A stretch of 64,000 nucleotides of DNA from an uncultured Pseudomonadota bacterium (GCA_903921325.1 CAIXPL010000006.1:30753-94752), one strand, 5' to 3'; shown: positions 51,948 through 61,392, counted from the stretch's first letter. The notes: a model not told the origin generated them from the letters alone. A program made the numbers and translations.

Positions 51948-52915
51948 TGTGCTTTGATCCCGGCAGCGGCAACCAGCTTGGAATACACCTCCAGCTCATC
52001 GCGCACAAATTTGGCGAATTCGTCCGGGTTCATCACCATGGTGTCGGTGCCTAGCCCGGCCAGCTTCTGCTGTAAATCAGGCATGCTGAGCACCCGGCGC
52101 ACATCGGCGGAGAGCTTGTCGACGATAGGCTTTGGGGTTCCTGCGGGTGCCCACATGCCAAACCAGAGCGGTGCGTCGGCATTGGCCACACCCGCCTGCG
52201 CCGTGGTGGGTACCTCAGGAAGCTGACCGCTACGCTGTGGTGTGCTCACCGCCAGCGGGCGCAGCTTGCCTGCCTTGATATTGGCGATCGCCGCCGAAAT
52301 CGGCGCCCAGTAACAATCAACCGATCCGTTCAATATCCCGGCGACTACTTCCGGGGTGCCCTTGTACGGAATGTGAGTCACCTGGATGCCGCTGGCGGCA
52401 AGCAAGCGCTCGAGATTCAGGTGGGTGCCGCTGCCCACTCCGGCTGAGCCAAAATTGATTTTTCCAGGCGCTGCTTTTGCGGCGTTCACCAGGTCCATCA
52501 AAGATTTGTAAGGTGAATCAGGTCTGACCACCAGCACATTGGGCGCAATCGCGAATCCGGCGACATCCACGAAATCGTGCAAGACATCCACAGATGCCTT
52601 TGGATACATGAACGGCGCGACGACATGGCCGGTTGAATCAATGAGCAGCGTGTAGCCATCGGGGTTGGCGCGTGCCACATAGCTCATGCCAACCAGTCCA
52701 CCCGCCCCGGCGCGGTTCTCCGGCACCACCGGCACGCCCCATAGTTCGGACAGCTTCTGCAAGATGATGCGACCGACGATGTCGGTTGAGCTGCCCGCGG
52801 TGAACGAAATGACCGCCTGGATCGAATGATCGGGGTAGCTCTGCGCGAACGCCCGCTGTGCATTGCCAACAGTGGCAACAAGCAGGCTGATCGCCAGGAT
52901 GGTAGGGCGCAACAT
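51944..52915 (-). CDS. Bug-family solute-binding protein
   Basis: 323 residues from ATG 52915, which has GGAG at 9 bp; in-frame codons farther up to 52960 lack a ribosome site. Signal peptide ends at RAFAQ (about residue 25); the mature part starts YPDHSIQAVISFTAGSSTDIVGR, unusual in having FTAGSSTD where most have FPPGGxxD. NRAGAGGLVGMSYVARANPDGYTLL and HIPYKGTPEVVAGILNGSVD complete the family set. First gene of the pair. Confidence 0.92.
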   Translation of the reverse strand: MLRPTILAISLLVATVGNAQRAFAQSYPDHSIQAVISFTAGSSTDIVGRIILQKLSELWGVPVVPENRAGAGGLVGMSYVARANPDGYTLLIDSTGHVVAPFMYPKASVDVLHDFVDVAGFAIAPNVLVVRPDSPYKSLMDLVNAAKAAPGKINFGSAGVGSGTHLNLERLLAASGIQVTHIPYKGTPEVVAGILNGSVDCYWAPISAAIANIKAGKLRPLAVSTPQRSGQLPEVPTTAQAGVANADAPLWFGMWAPAGTPKPIVDKLSADVRRVLSMPDLQQKLAGLGTDTMVMNPDEFAKFVRDELEVYSKLVAAAGIKAQ

Positions 52916-53036
52916 GGTCGGCGTCTCCAGCATTGAATATTTGCGCGCATTGTAGGGCAATTGTCGACAAGCTCATTGCCTGCACCGACCCCTTGCGCGA
53001 CAATTGCGCGCTTTGCCGCCTATCCAACGCCACGCC

Positions 53037-54005
53037 ATGACCAGCACCGATCTGATTCAGGTTCGCATTCAAGCCCTGCGCTGGGAAGCCGAGGGTATTG
53101 TGTCCCTCGAACTGCGCCGCCCCGAGGGCGGTGCGCTGCCCGCCTTTGAACCCGGCGCACACATCGACCTCGTGTTGCCCAATGGGGTGAGCCGCAGCTA
53201 TTCTCTGGTGAACGCCCAGGCGCACCAGGATCACTATGTGGTGGCCGTCAATCGCGATGCAGCGAGCCGTGGCGGATCACGGTTCATTCATGATTCGCTG
53301 CGTTGTGGCGACCTGGTGCAGATCTCTGCACCGCGCAACCATTTTGCGCTGGACGAGTCTGCGCCCCACACGGTGCTCATCGCCGGTGGCATCGGGGTGA
53401 CACCGCTCTATGCCATGGCACAGCGCTTGCAGGCGGCCGGACGCTCCTGGGAAATGTGGTACTCAGCACGCAATCGAACCATGGCCGCCTATCTGGCGCC
53501 CATCGTCGAGCTGGGTCAGGCCGGCGGAGCGGATCGCGTTCACCTGAATTTTGATCAGGACCCCGGTGGCCGCATGCTTGATTTGCCGGCCATCGTCGCG
53601 CAAATTGATCCGGCTGCTCACCTGTATTGCTGTGGTCCGACGCCAATGATCGCTGCATTCGAGCAGGCCTGTGCCGGGCGCGCACCCGAGACCGTGCATG
53701 TGGAGTATTTCTCTGCAGCCGAGGCGCCTGCCGCCGAGGGCGGCTTCACCCTGGTGCTGTCACGCTCAGGGCGCAGCATCGTGGTCGAGCCGGGCAAGAC
53801 GATACTGGATGCCATGCTCGATAACGATATCGACGTGCCCTATTCCTGCACCGAAGGGGTATGTGGAACGTGTGAGCTGCGGGTGATCGAGGGTGAACCG
53901 GACCACCGCGATCTCGTGCTGAGCAAGGAAGAGCGGGCTGCCAACAAAAGCATCATGGTCTGCTGCTCCGGATCGCTTAGCCCCAAACTGGTTCTTGACT
54001 GGTAG
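53037..54005 (+). CDS. Class IA oxygenase reductase (phthalate/vanillate-demethylase-reductase type)
   Basis: 322 residues with an FMN-binding barrel (RSYSLVNAQ at about 56-64), an NAD domain (VLIAGGIGVTPLYAM) and a C-terminal plant-type 2Fe-2S domain (SCTEGVCGTCELRV, then CCS). In such systems it feeds electrons to a Rieske oxygenase such as VanA. No oxygenase alpha subunit is in the window, so its partner must lie elsewhere. Start ATG 53037; the gene is divergent from the second Bug gene across about 120 bp. Confidence 0.9.
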   Translation: MTSTDLIQVRIQALRWEAEGIVSLELRRPEGGALPAFEPGAHIDLVLPNGVSRSYSLVNAQAHQDHYVVAVNRDAASRGGSRFIHDSLRCGDLVQISAPRNHFALDESAPHTVLIAGGIGVTPLYAMAQRLQAAGRSWEMWYSARNRTMAAYLAPIVELGQAGGADRVHLNFDQDPGGRMLDLPAIVAQIDPAAHLYCCGPTPMIAAFEQACAGRAPETVHVEYFSAAEAPAAEGGFTLVLSRSGRSIVVEPGKTILDAMLDNDIDVPYSCTEGVCGTCELRVIEGEPDHRDLVLSKEERAANKSIMVCCSGSLSPKLVLDW

Positions 54006-54055
54006 TACAACAGCGCAAGGCAGTGTTTCGATTGCCGGCGGTGCCGCCTGCAGCT

Positions 54056-55282
54056 CTACGAAGGCACTCGAGCGCTCGCTGCAGCACGCCGGATGCGTCC
54101 GGTGCTCGCCCATGCAAGCAGCGCCGAGGCAACGCCGCAGGCAACCGTCACATGCGAGAGATCGCCCGCTGAGCCCGCGCCCCGCCAGTGCGCGAGCCAG
54201 CCCATCAGAGTGCTGCCGAGCGAGGGCATCGCCATGGTCACGACGCCCCACAGGCTCACCACTCGGCCGCGAAAGCGGTTATCGACGGTCGATTGCAGTT
54301 CGACCTGCATGCCGATCGTACACAGCGTGGTGCTGAAAGCGAGGAGCGCCACGATGGCCACCCCAAAGGCAAACTGGTCGGTAAGTCCGAGCAAGGCGAG
54401 CACAAGTCCCGCGGCCACCGAGCCGTAGGCCGCAAGCCAGGCTTCGCGCCCGCCTGAACCGGCACGGGACAGCAGAAGCCCTGCCAATATTGCTCCGGCA
54501 CCGGCCGCGGTGGTGAGTGTGGCCAGGCCCGTGCTGCCACGCGCAAACACCGCGTCGGCGAAGGCCGGCATCAGTTCGATTGCACCGCGCGCAAAGAACG
54601 AGGTGATGCCGGCCACCAGCATGAGTTGCAAAATGGCCGGGGTGTGCATGACATAACGCACGCCCTCACCCAGATCGCCGGCGAAGCCACGCGACGGGCT
54701 CGATTCCGCACGCGGTGGCAGCACGACCTGCGTGAGTGACCACAGAATCGCCAGGTAGGTCACCGCATTGATTGCGAAGGTGGCCGAGACACCCAGTGTG
54801 GCAATGGTCACGCCCCCCAAAGCCGGTCCGATGAAGCGGCTGGAATTGAACAATACCGAATTGATGGTGATGGCTTTTTGCAGCAATTCGCGCGGTACCA
54901 GGTCGTTCACCAGCGAGAGCCGCAGCGGTTGATACGCCGCGCTGCTGATTCCAATCGCCACGCACAGCACCACCAGCACCCACGGGTTCATCCAGCCGAC
55001 GGCGCAGGCGAGCCACAGCAGCCCTGCAATGATCATCTGAATGCATTGCACCACGATCGCATAGCGTTTGCGATCCAGTTTGTCGGCGAGCACTCCAAAG
55101 AGCGGCCCGAACACGATCATCGGCATGAATTGCGCCATGGAGACGATGCCGACCCAGATTGCCGAGTGGGTGAGATCCCACGACAGCCAGCCGATGCCCA
55201 GCCGCTGCATCCACAATCCAAGCCAAGACACGACGTTGCCTGCGGAGTACAGTGCAAAATTGCGGTTACGAAATATATTCAG
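54056..55282 (-). CDS. MFS transporter of the enterobactin-exporter (MFS_3) type, probable CTG start
   Basis: Multi-helix efflux-type permease of about 408 residues. The first recognisable conventional start, GTG 55231, cuts into the first helix. The frame continues upstream as NIFRNRNFALYSAGNVVSW, which is a normal MFS N-terminus and begins exactly at a CTG (55282); a TGA 30 bp upstream closes the frame, and no ATG, GTG or TTG lies between that stop and 55231. Marks are FGPLFGVLADKLDRKR (loop 2-3) and SLVNDLVPRELLQKAITINSVLFNSSRFIGPALGG. Substrate unknown. The transaldolase start is 19 bp away on the other strand. Confidence 0.8.
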   Translation of the reverse strand: MNIFRNRNFALYSAGNVVSWLGLWMQRLGIGWLSWDLTHSAIWVGIVSMAQFMPMIVFGPLFGVLADKLDRKRYAIVVQCIQMIIAGLLWLACAVGWMNPWVLVVLCVAIGISSAAYQPLRLSLVNDLVPRELLQKAITINSVLFNSSRFIGPALGGVTIATLGVSATFAINAVTYLAILWSLTQVVLPPRAESSPSRGFAGDLGEGVRYVMHTPAILQLMLVAGITSFFARGAIELMPAFADAVFARGSTGLATLTTAAGAGAILAGLLLSRAGSGGREAWLAAYGSVAAGLVLALLGLTDQFAFGVAIVALLAFSTTLCTIGMQVELQSTVDNRFRGRVVSLWGVVTMAMPSLGSTLMGWLAHWRGAGSAGDLSHVTVACGVASALLAWASTGRIRRAAASARVPS

Positions 55283-55301
55283 GATGGTCCAAGGTGGTCA
55301 G

Positions 55302-56435
55302 ATGAACGAGATGCCGAAGAATACGCCGAGCCTGCAGGGGCCGTTACAACAGTTGGCCGCATTGGGCCAGTCGCTGTGGCTTGACTCGATTGACCGTCAC
55401 CTGATTGCCAGCGGTGAGTTGGCGCGGCTGGTGGGCGAGGGGAGCGTACGCGGCCTCACCTCAAACCCGGCCATTTTTCAGAAAGCGATGGCGGGTCAGG
55501 ACTATCGCGATGATATCGGCCGCCTGCGTCGTGCCGGACGCTCGGCGCTGGAAGTCTACGAAACCCTGGCCATTGCCGATCTGCAGGCGGCGGCCGATAT
55601 TTTCCGGCCGCTCTATGAGCACACCGAGGCCGCGGATGGCTACGTCAGTTTTGAGGTGGCGCCCAGTCTGGCTCACGATGCGGCGGGCACGGTAGCCGAG
55701 GCGCAGCGCCTTTGGCGTGCGCTTGAGCGCCCCAACGCGATGATCAAAGTGCCCGGGACACCGGCCGGAATCGAGGCGCTTGAGCAACTGATCACCGAGG
55801 GCATCAATGTCAATGTGACGTTATTGTTTTCAACTGCAGTGTATGGCGCGGTCGCCAAGGCCTACATGCGCGCGATTGCCAGGCGGCACGCCCTCGGCCT
55901 GGCACTGCGGCCAGTGGCCAGTGTCGCCAGCTTCTTTGTCAGCCGGGTCGATAGCAAAGTCGATGCCGAGCTCGATCGCTTGGCGGGCAAGGCGGGCCTC
56001 GCCGCACAAATTGCTGCGGTCCGCGGACAAGCCGCAATCGCCAATGCAAAGGTCGCCTGGGCCGTGGCTGGCGAGTGCTACGCGACGGCGCAATGGCAGG
56101 CTCTGGCGGCGGCCGGTGCCCAGCCGCAGCGGCTGCTATGGGCCAGCACCGGAAACAAGAATCCGGCGGCGCGCGACGTGCGTTACATCGAGGAACTGAT
56201 CGGACCGGATACGGTCAACACCGTGCCCCCGGCAACCCTGGCAGCCTTTGCCGATCACGGCCGCGCGGCACTTACCTTGAGCGAGGGGCAGGCGGCAGCC
56301 CGCCTCACAGTGCAGCATCTGGCCGCGCTGGGTATCGACATTGAGGCCGTCGCGACCACATTGCTGCAAGAGGGCTTGCAACAGTTCGAGGTCGCGTTCG
56401 AGGCCTTGATTGGGGCTGTGACGGCCGTGGCCTGA
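55302..56435 (+). CDS. tal: Transaldolase, long (type 2-like) form
   Basis: Pentose-phosphate enzyme, 377 residues from ATG 55302 (an in-frame ATG at 55284 is possible). SLWLDSIDRHLIASGEL, GLTSNPAIFQKAM and PNAMIKVPGTPAG with the Schiff-base Lys are the family marks; FFVSRVDSKVDAELDRL and LWASTGNKNPAARDVRYIEELIGPDTVNT follow. This longer form is typical of actinobacteria and some proteobacteria, where it often sits with transketolase or G6P dehydrogenase; here it stands alone. A 7-bp tandem repeat begins at its stop codon. Confidence 0.9.
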   Translation: MNEMPKNTPSLQGPLQQLAALGQSLWLDSIDRHLIASGELARLVGEGSVRGLTSNPAIFQKAMAGQDYRDDIGRLRRAGRSALEVYETLAIADLQAAADIFRPLYEHTEAADGYVSFEVAPSLAHDAAGTVAEAQRLWRALERPNAMIKVPGTPAGIEALEQLITEGINVNVTLLFSTAVYGAVAKAYMRAIARRHALGLALRPVASVASFFVSRVDSKVDAELDRLAGKAGLAAQIAAVRGQAAIANAKVAWAVAGECYATAQWQALAAAGAQPQRLLWASTGNKNPAARDVRYIEELIGPDTVNTVPPATLAAFADHGRAALTLSEGQAAARLTVQHLAALGIDIEAVATTLLQEGLQQFEVAFEALIGAVTAVA

Positions 56436-56463
56436 GGGCTGAGGGCTGAGGGCTGAGGGCTGA
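56433..56463. repeat. 7-bp tandem repeat at the transaldolase stop codon
   Basis: TGAGGGC is repeated four times followed by TGA, starting with the stop codon of tal itself. Frame and length changes would leave the stop in place because every unit restores TGA. Confidence 0.9.
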
Positions 56464-56681
56464 TCGTCAAGGCACGGCGCGCAGGCAACGTGACTGGGGG
56501 AGGGCGCCCTTCATGGGGTCGCCCAAGCGCTGCCCCCACCGGGTGCGTGTCATGTCATAATGCGGCGCAGCATCTTCAGCTTTCTGCAGCAGTTTTGGTT
56601 CCAGCAGCACCGACAAGTGCCCATCGACACGTTGGTCGATCAAGCGTCAATGGGGCCAGATCATCCAGAGGAGCGCAGCGT

Positions 56682-57248
56682 ATGTCCAAGCAAATGCGAC
56701 TGATCAAGAAGTATCCGAACCGGCGTTTGTACGACACCCAGACCTCCAGCTACATCACTCTGGCGGACGTAAAAGAACTGGTGCTCAAGCAGGAAGAGTT
56801 TCAGGTCGTTGATGCGAAGACCAATGAGGATCTGTCGCGCAGCATTTTGCTGCAGATCATCATCGAGGAAGAGAACGCCGGGGGCAGTCCGATGTTCACC
56901 CACGACATGCTTACCCAGTTCATCCGCTCCTATGGCGGCGCGATGCAAGGCATGATGGGCAGCTATCTCGAGAAGAATGTGCAGGCGTTCAACGAGATTC
57001 AAAAGAATCTGCAGGAACAGTCGAAATCGATGTTTGGCGACAACTCCAAGGCGCAACAGGACCTGTGGTCGCAATTCATGACCTTTCAGGGTCCGGCCAT
57101 GCAGAACGTGATGAACGTCTATATGGAACAGTCGCAGAAGATGTTCGAGCAGATGCGTGACCAGGTGGGCGCCCAGGCGCGCACTTTTGGTGGCTTTCCG
57201 TTTGCCGGGTTTCCTCCGGGTGGCGACAAATCGGGCCACAACACCTGA
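56682..57248 (+). CDS. phaR: Polyhydroxyalkanoate synthesis regulator PhaR
   Basis: 188 residues from ATG 56682, after GAGGAG. LIKKYPNRRLYDTQTSSYITLADVKELV is the DNA- and PHB-binding N-terminal domain; SPMFTHDMLTQFIRSYGG starts the PHB-accumulation domain, followed by a helical region rich in Gln and Met. PhaR binds nascent PHB granules and represses phasin genes. No phaC, phaB or phasin gene is next to it, only a thiolase 1.5 kb downstream. Confidence 0.95.
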   Translation: MSKQMRLIKKYPNRRLYDTQTSSYITLADVKELVLKQEEFQVVDAKTNEDLSRSILLQIIIEEENAGGSPMFTHDMLTQFIRSYGGAMQGMMGSYLEKNVQAFNEIQKNLQEQSKSMFGDNSKAQQDLWSQFMTFQGPAMQNVMNVYMEQSQKMFEQMRDQVGAQARTFGGFPFAGFPPGGDKSGHNT

Positions 57249-57344
57249 GCACTTGATCCGGCAAATCGCTGTGAATGCCGGCTCCCCTGCAATCCGAACC
57301 GCTGCAATCCGAATCGCCTCTCTCAGCCCCAACATTTCATTCAC

Positions 57345-58679
57345 GTGGCAACCCGTCGCCGAAAAATTCCCAAGGTAGGCTTTGTCTCCCTGGGGTGCCC
57401 CAAGGCGCTCGTTGATTCAGAGCGCATCCTCACGCGGCTGCGCGCCGAGGGCTATCTGATTGCGCCGGACTATGCGGGGGCCGATCTGGTGGTGGTCAAC
57501 ACCTGCGGCTTCATCGATGACGCAGTCGCCGAATCGCTCGATGCGATCGGTGAGGCACTGGAGGAAAACGGCAAGGTGATTGTCACTGGCTGCCTTGGTG
57601 CCAAGGGCGATCTGGTGCGCACCACCTTCCCGCGGGTGCTCGCGGTGAGCGGGCCGCATGCCACCGATGAGGTGCTCGATGCGGTCCATGCACACTTGCC
57701 GCCACGGCATGATCCCTTCGAGAGCCTGGTGCCGCCGCAGGGCATCCGCCTCACGCCACGCCACTATGCTTATCTGAAGATTTCCGAGGGCTGCAATCAC
57801 CGTTGCACCTTTTGCATCATTCCGCAAATGCGCGGTGACCTGGTCAGCCGCCCGGTGGGCGATGTGATGACCGAGGCCGAAACGCTGGTGCGCTCAGGGG
57901 TGCGCGAGTTGCTGGTGATCTCGCAGGATACGAGCGCCTACGGCGTCGATCTGCGCTATCGCACGGGGTTCTGGGGCGGGCGTCCGATCCGCACCCGCAT
58001 GCTCGAGCTGGCCTCCGCGCTCGGCGAATTGGGTGTATGGGTGCGTCTGCATTATGTCTATCCCTATCCGAGCGTCGATGAGGTGATCCCGCTGATGGCA
58101 CAAGGGCGCGTGCTGCCTTATCTGGACGTGCCGTTTCAACATGCCAGTGCGCGCATTCTCAAATTGATGAAACGCCCAGCCTCTGGCGAAGTGAACATCG
58201 AACGCATTGCGGCCTGGCGTGCGATTTGCCCCGACATCACCTTGCGCAGTACCTTCATCGTCGGGTTTCCTGGTGAGACCGAGGCTGAATTCGAAGAGCT
58301 GCTGGCCTTCCTGCGTGAAGCGAAACTGGACCGCGTGGGCTGCTTTGCGTACTCGCCCGTGGAGGGCGCGCGTGCCAACGCGCTGCCTGATAGTGTTCCG
58401 GATGAGGTGAAGGAAGATCGGCGCAAGCGCTTCATGGCCACGCAGGCGCGCATTAGTCGGGCGCGATTGAAGCGCAAGGTGGGCACGGTGCAGCAGGTGT
58501 TGATTGATGGCATGGATGAGAGCGGAGAATTTGCGATTGGTCGAACGCGCGGTGATGCGCCAGAGATCGACGGCATCGTGCGAGTGCGGGCACATCCACT
58601 TGCTGCCGGTGAATTTGTCGATGTGCGAATCACGGCATCCGATCAGCATGATCTGGAAGGTGAACTGGTCGAACCATAA
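57345..58679 (+). CDS. rimO: Ribosomal protein S12 methylthiotransferase RimO
   Basis: Radical-SAM enzyme that methylthiolates Asp of ribosomal protein S12. GTG 57345. Cys18 (SLGCPK), Cys54 (NTCG) and Cys83 (TGCLG) bind the auxiliary cluster; Cys150, Cys154 and Cys157 (CNHRCTFC) bind the SAM cluster. [21 protein letters not shown] and [17 protein letters not shown] follow, and the last 65 residues form the TRAM domain. 444 residues is normal. Confidence 0.96.
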   Translation: MATRRRKIPKVGFVSLGCPKALVDSERILTRLRAEGYLIAPDYAGADLVVVNTCGFIDDAVAESLDAIGEALEENGKVIVTGCLGAKGDLVRTTFPRVLAVSGPHATDEVLDAVHAHLPPRHDPFESLVPPQGIRLTPRHYAYLKISEGCNHRCTFCIIPQMRGDLVSRPVGDVMTEAETLVRSGVRELLVISQDTSAYGVDLRYRTGFWGGRPIRTRMLELASALGELGVWVRLHYVYPYPSVDEVIPLMAQGRVLPYLDVPFQHASARILKLMKRPASGEVNIERIAAWRAICPDITLRSTFIVGFPGETEAEFEELLAFLREAKLDRVGCFAYSPVEGARANALPDSVPDEVKEDRRKRFMATQARISRARLKRKVGTVQQVLIDGMDESGEFAIGRTRGDAPEIDGIVRVRAHPLAAGEFVDVRITASDQHDLEGELVEP

Positions 58680-58693
58680 AAGCGGGAGACAAC

Positions 58694-59875
58694 ATGACAA
58701 AAGACGTATGGGTGGTTGGCGCGACGCGCACTGCAATCGGCACCTATGGCAGTGCGCTCAAGGACATACCACCGACCGCGCTCGCCTCACTGGTGACCGC
58801 CGAGGCGCTCAGGCGCTCGGGCTTACCGGCCGAGCGGGTCGAGCATGTGGTGTTCGGCAGCGTGGTCTACGGCGAATCCCGCGACGTCTACCTCTCGCGG
58901 GTGGCGGCGATCGATGCGGGCCTTTCAGTCGGCACCCCATGCCTAACGGTCAACCGGCTGTGCGGTAGTGGTCTGCAGGCGATCGTGTCGGCAGCGCAGC
59001 ACCTGATGCTCGGTGACCATGCCTGCGCGATTGCCGGCGGTGCTGAGAGCATGAGCCGTGCGGCCTACATCCTGCCCTCGGCACGCTGGGGCCAGCGGAT
59101 GGGCGATGCACCCGTCGTTGACGCGATGACCGCGGCCCTGCATGACCCGTTTGGTCACGGTCACATGGGTATCACCGCCGAGAACATTGCCGAGCGCTAT
59201 GGTATCGGCCGCGATGCGCAGGACGCCTATGCGGTGGAGAGCCATCGCCGCGCGGCCCACGCGCTCACTGAGGGCTACTTCAAGGAGCAGATCGTTCCGG
59301 TAGCTCTTAAGTCACGCAAGGGACCGACTGAATTTGTCACCGACGAGCATGTGCGCCCAGGCGCGACACTGGCCGACATGGCGAAATTGCGCCCGGCGTT
59401 CAAGAAAGACGGCACGGTGACCGCTGGCAATGCATCGGGGCTGAACGACGGTGCGGCTGCGGTCGTGCTGATGGAAGCCGAGGCTGCGCGTGCCGCCGGG
59501 GCGAAGCCATTGGCCCGTCTGGTGGGCTATGCCCATGCCGCCGTCGATCCACAGGTCATGGGTCTGGGGCCGACGCCCGCGGTCAGGCGCGTGTTTGAGA
59601 AAACCGGACTGCGCGTATCGGACATGGATGTGATCGAATCCAACGAAGCCTTTGCGGTGCAGGCGATGGCCGTGGCGCGCGACCTGGCGTTTGATCCGCT
59701 GAAGGTCAATCCGAATGGCGGCGCGGTGGCGCTTGGTCACCCCATCGGGGCAACCGGGGCCATTCTCACGGTCAAGGCGCTCTATGAACTCGCCCGTATT
59801 GGCGGACGCCATGCGCTGGTCACCATGTGCATCGGTGGCGGGCAGGGCATTGCGGCGATCTTTGAGCGGGCCTGA
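58694..59875 (+). CDS. Acetyl-CoA acetyltransferase (thiolase; BktB/PhaA type)
   Basis: 393 residues, 14 bp after rimO, so probably cotranscribed. Cys90 in [11 protein letters not shown] is the acyl-carrying nucleophile; His in [15 protein letters not shown] and Cys in MCIGGGQG are the other two catalytic residues. It condenses two acetyl-CoA or propionyl-CoA with acetyl-CoA, feeding PHA synthesis or fatty-acid breakdown. PhaA and BktB cannot be separated by eye. Confidence 0.92.
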   Translation: MTKDVWVVGATRTAIGTYGSALKDIPPTALASLVTAEALRRSGLPAERVEHVVFGSVVYGESRDVYLSRVAAIDAGLSVGTPCLTVNRLCGSGLQAIVSAAQHLMLGDHACAIAGGAESMSRAAYILPSARWGQRMGDAPVVDAMTAALHDPFGHGHMGITAENIAERYGIGRDAQDAYAVESHRRAAHALTEGYFKEQIVPVALKSRKGPTEFVTDEHVRPGATLADMAKLRPAFKKDGTVTAGNASGLNDGAAAVVLMEAEAARAAGAKPLARLVGYAHAAVDPQVMGLGPTPAVRRVFEKTGLRVSDMDVIESNEAFAVQAMAVARDLAFDPLKVNPNGGAVALGHPIGATGAILTVKALYELARIGGRHALVTMCIGGGQGIAAIFERA

Positions 59876-59939
59876 AGTCCCCCAGGGGAAATTGCGCCTG
59901 TTGGTCGGCCCAAGTGAATGGAACCAAGTGGACTAGCCT

Positions 59940-59969
59940 CCCGCTTTCACTGTAAAATCAGCGGGTTTT
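59940..59969 (+). terminator. Hairpin with T-run after the thiolase gene
   Basis: CCCGCT (59940-59945) and AGCGGG (59960-59965) pair across a 14-nt loop and are followed by TTTT. The loop itself holds TGTAAAAT, which resembles an extended -10 box, so the element may also be part of the tpiA promoter. Either reading is by pattern only. Confidence 0.4.
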
Positions 59970-59991
59970 GGTATTCACTGACTTCACTCGA

Positions 59992-60753
59992 ATGGCGCGT
60001 CGCCCCTTTGTCGCTGGTAACTGGAAGATGCACGGCAGCAGCGCAAGCAACCAGGCCCTGCTTGCAGCCGCTCTTGCCGATGGCAAGCGCTGTGCGGGTG
60101 TCGACGTGGCTGTGTGTGTTCCGTTTCCCTACCTTGCCCAGGCGGCCGGTGCGCTGCAGGGCAGCGGCACCGGATTGGGTGCCCAGGACGTCTCCGAGCA
60201 CGCCTCAGGGGCCTACACCGGTGAGGTGTCCTCTGCCATGCTGGCCGATTTGGGTTGCACCCATGTGATCGTCGGGCACTCCGAGCGTCGCAGCCTGCAC
60301 GGTGAATCCGATGCACTGGTCGCGCGGAAATTTGTACGCGCCATGGCAAGCACGCTCAAGCCCATTCTGTGTGTCGGCGAGACTCTGGCCGAACGTGAGG
60401 CCGGGCAGACCGAGGCTGTTGTCCTGCGGCAGCTACAGGCAGTGGTGCAAACCACGTCGCCTGAGCGTTGGGCGCATGCCGTGCTCGCCTATGAACCGGT
60501 GTGGGCTATTGGCACAGGCCGCACTGCCAGTGCACAGGATGCCCAGGCGGTGCATGCACGTTTGCGCGCGGCGCTCGCAACGTGGGGCGCACCAGCCGAT
60601 GCGATTCGCATCGTCTATGGCGGTAGCGTCAAACCGGGCAACGCGGGCGAATTGTTTTCAATGCCGGATATCGACGGCGGACTGATAGGCGGAGCGTCAC
60701 TGGTAGCTGACGATTTCTCTGCCATTTGTGATGCAGCACAAAGGACACACTGA
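59992..60753 (+). CDS. tpiA: Triosephosphate isomerase
   Basis: 253 residues; ATG 59992 gives the normal start RRPFVAGNWKMHG with the active-site Lys. VIVGHSERR carries the catalytic His, AYEPVWAIGTG the catalytic Glu and IVYGGSVKPGN the phosphate loop. The order tpiA-secG-tRNA-Leu-nuoA is a known betaproteobacterial arrangement. secG starts 3 bp after its stop. Confidence 0.97.
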   Translation: MARRPFVAGNWKMHGSSASNQALLAAALADGKRCAGVDVAVCVPFPYLAQAAGALQGSGTGLGAQDVSEHASGAYTGEVSSAMLADLGCTHVIVGHSERRSLHGESDALVARKFVRAMASTLKPILCVGETLAEREAGQTEAVVLRQLQAVVQTTSPERWAHAVLAYEPVWAIGTGRTASAQDAQAVHARLRAALATWGAPADAIRIVYGGSVKPGNAGELFSMPDIDGGLIGGASLVADDFSAICDAAQRTH

Positions 60754-60756
60754 CCC

Positions 60757-61164
60757 ATGGACGTTTTTCTCAATGTTTTGCTGGCGATTCACGTGCTCGT
60801 TGCTGCCGGCATCATCGGACTCGTGCTGCTGCAGCATGGCAAGGGCGCCGACATGGGCGCAGCGTTTGGCAGCGGCTCCTCCGGCAGCCTGTTCGGTGCC
60901 ACCGGGTCAGCCAACTTCCTGTCGCGCACCACCGGCGTGCTTGCCACCGTGTTTTTTATCACCAGCATCGGGTTGACCTGGCTTGCCTCCCATCACCGGG
61001 CCGGCGATTCTGTCGGTGTAATGAAAAACGCGCCGGAAGCAGTGGTTGCACCGGCCAGCAATGATGCCAAGAAGGATGCAGCCGGTGCTGCTGACTCGGG
61101 CAAGGGCGGTGCCGCAACCGGTACCGGCACAGAAGGTGCCAAACCCGGTGACGTTCCGAAGTAA
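60757..61164 (+). CDS. secG: Preprotein translocase subunit SecG
   Basis: Small membrane subunit of the SecYEG channel. Two helices (about residues 4-24 and 57-76) flank the conserved HGKGADMGAAFGSGSSGSLFGATGSANFLSRTT loop. The C-terminal 55 residues are Ala/Gly/Lys-rich and poorly conserved, as usual in this group. 135 residues. Confidence 0.95.
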   Translation: MDVFLNVLLAIHVLVAAGIIGLVLLQHGKGADMGAAFGSGSSGSLFGATGSANFLSRTTGVLATVFFITSIGLTWLASHHRAGDSVGVMKNAPEAVVAPASNDAKKDAAGAADSGKGGAATGTGTEGAKPGDVPK

Positions 61165-61231
61165 AATAAGCGTAATCCTCATCGGGGGTGACTGTCCCGA
61201 ACCTGCAGTGCCGATCAGTCAAGCAGTCAGT

Positions 61232-61316
61232 GCCGACGTGGTGGAATTGGTAGACACGCTATCTTGAGGGGGTAGTGGGGAAACCCGTGAGAGTTCGAGT
61301 CTCTCCGCCGGCACCA
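61232..61316 (+). tRNA. tRNA-Leu (GAG anticodon)
   Basis: The anticodon stem CTATC/GGTAG holds the loop TTGAGGG with anticodon GAG at 61266-61268; a GGG-GAAA-CCC long variable arm and the T arm GAGAG-TTCGAGT-CTCTC are present, and CCA is encoded at 61314-61316. The acceptor stem GCCGACG/CGCCGGC has one A-C mismatch (61236 with 61308). The gene lies in its usual place between secG and nuoA. Confidence 0.96.
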
Positions 61317-61392
61317 GTTTTGCGTAGGGAAGTTCACGGAGCTGTCTAACGGGTCAGGCACACTGCGCGCCTGGCGCTCATGGGATTCAATC

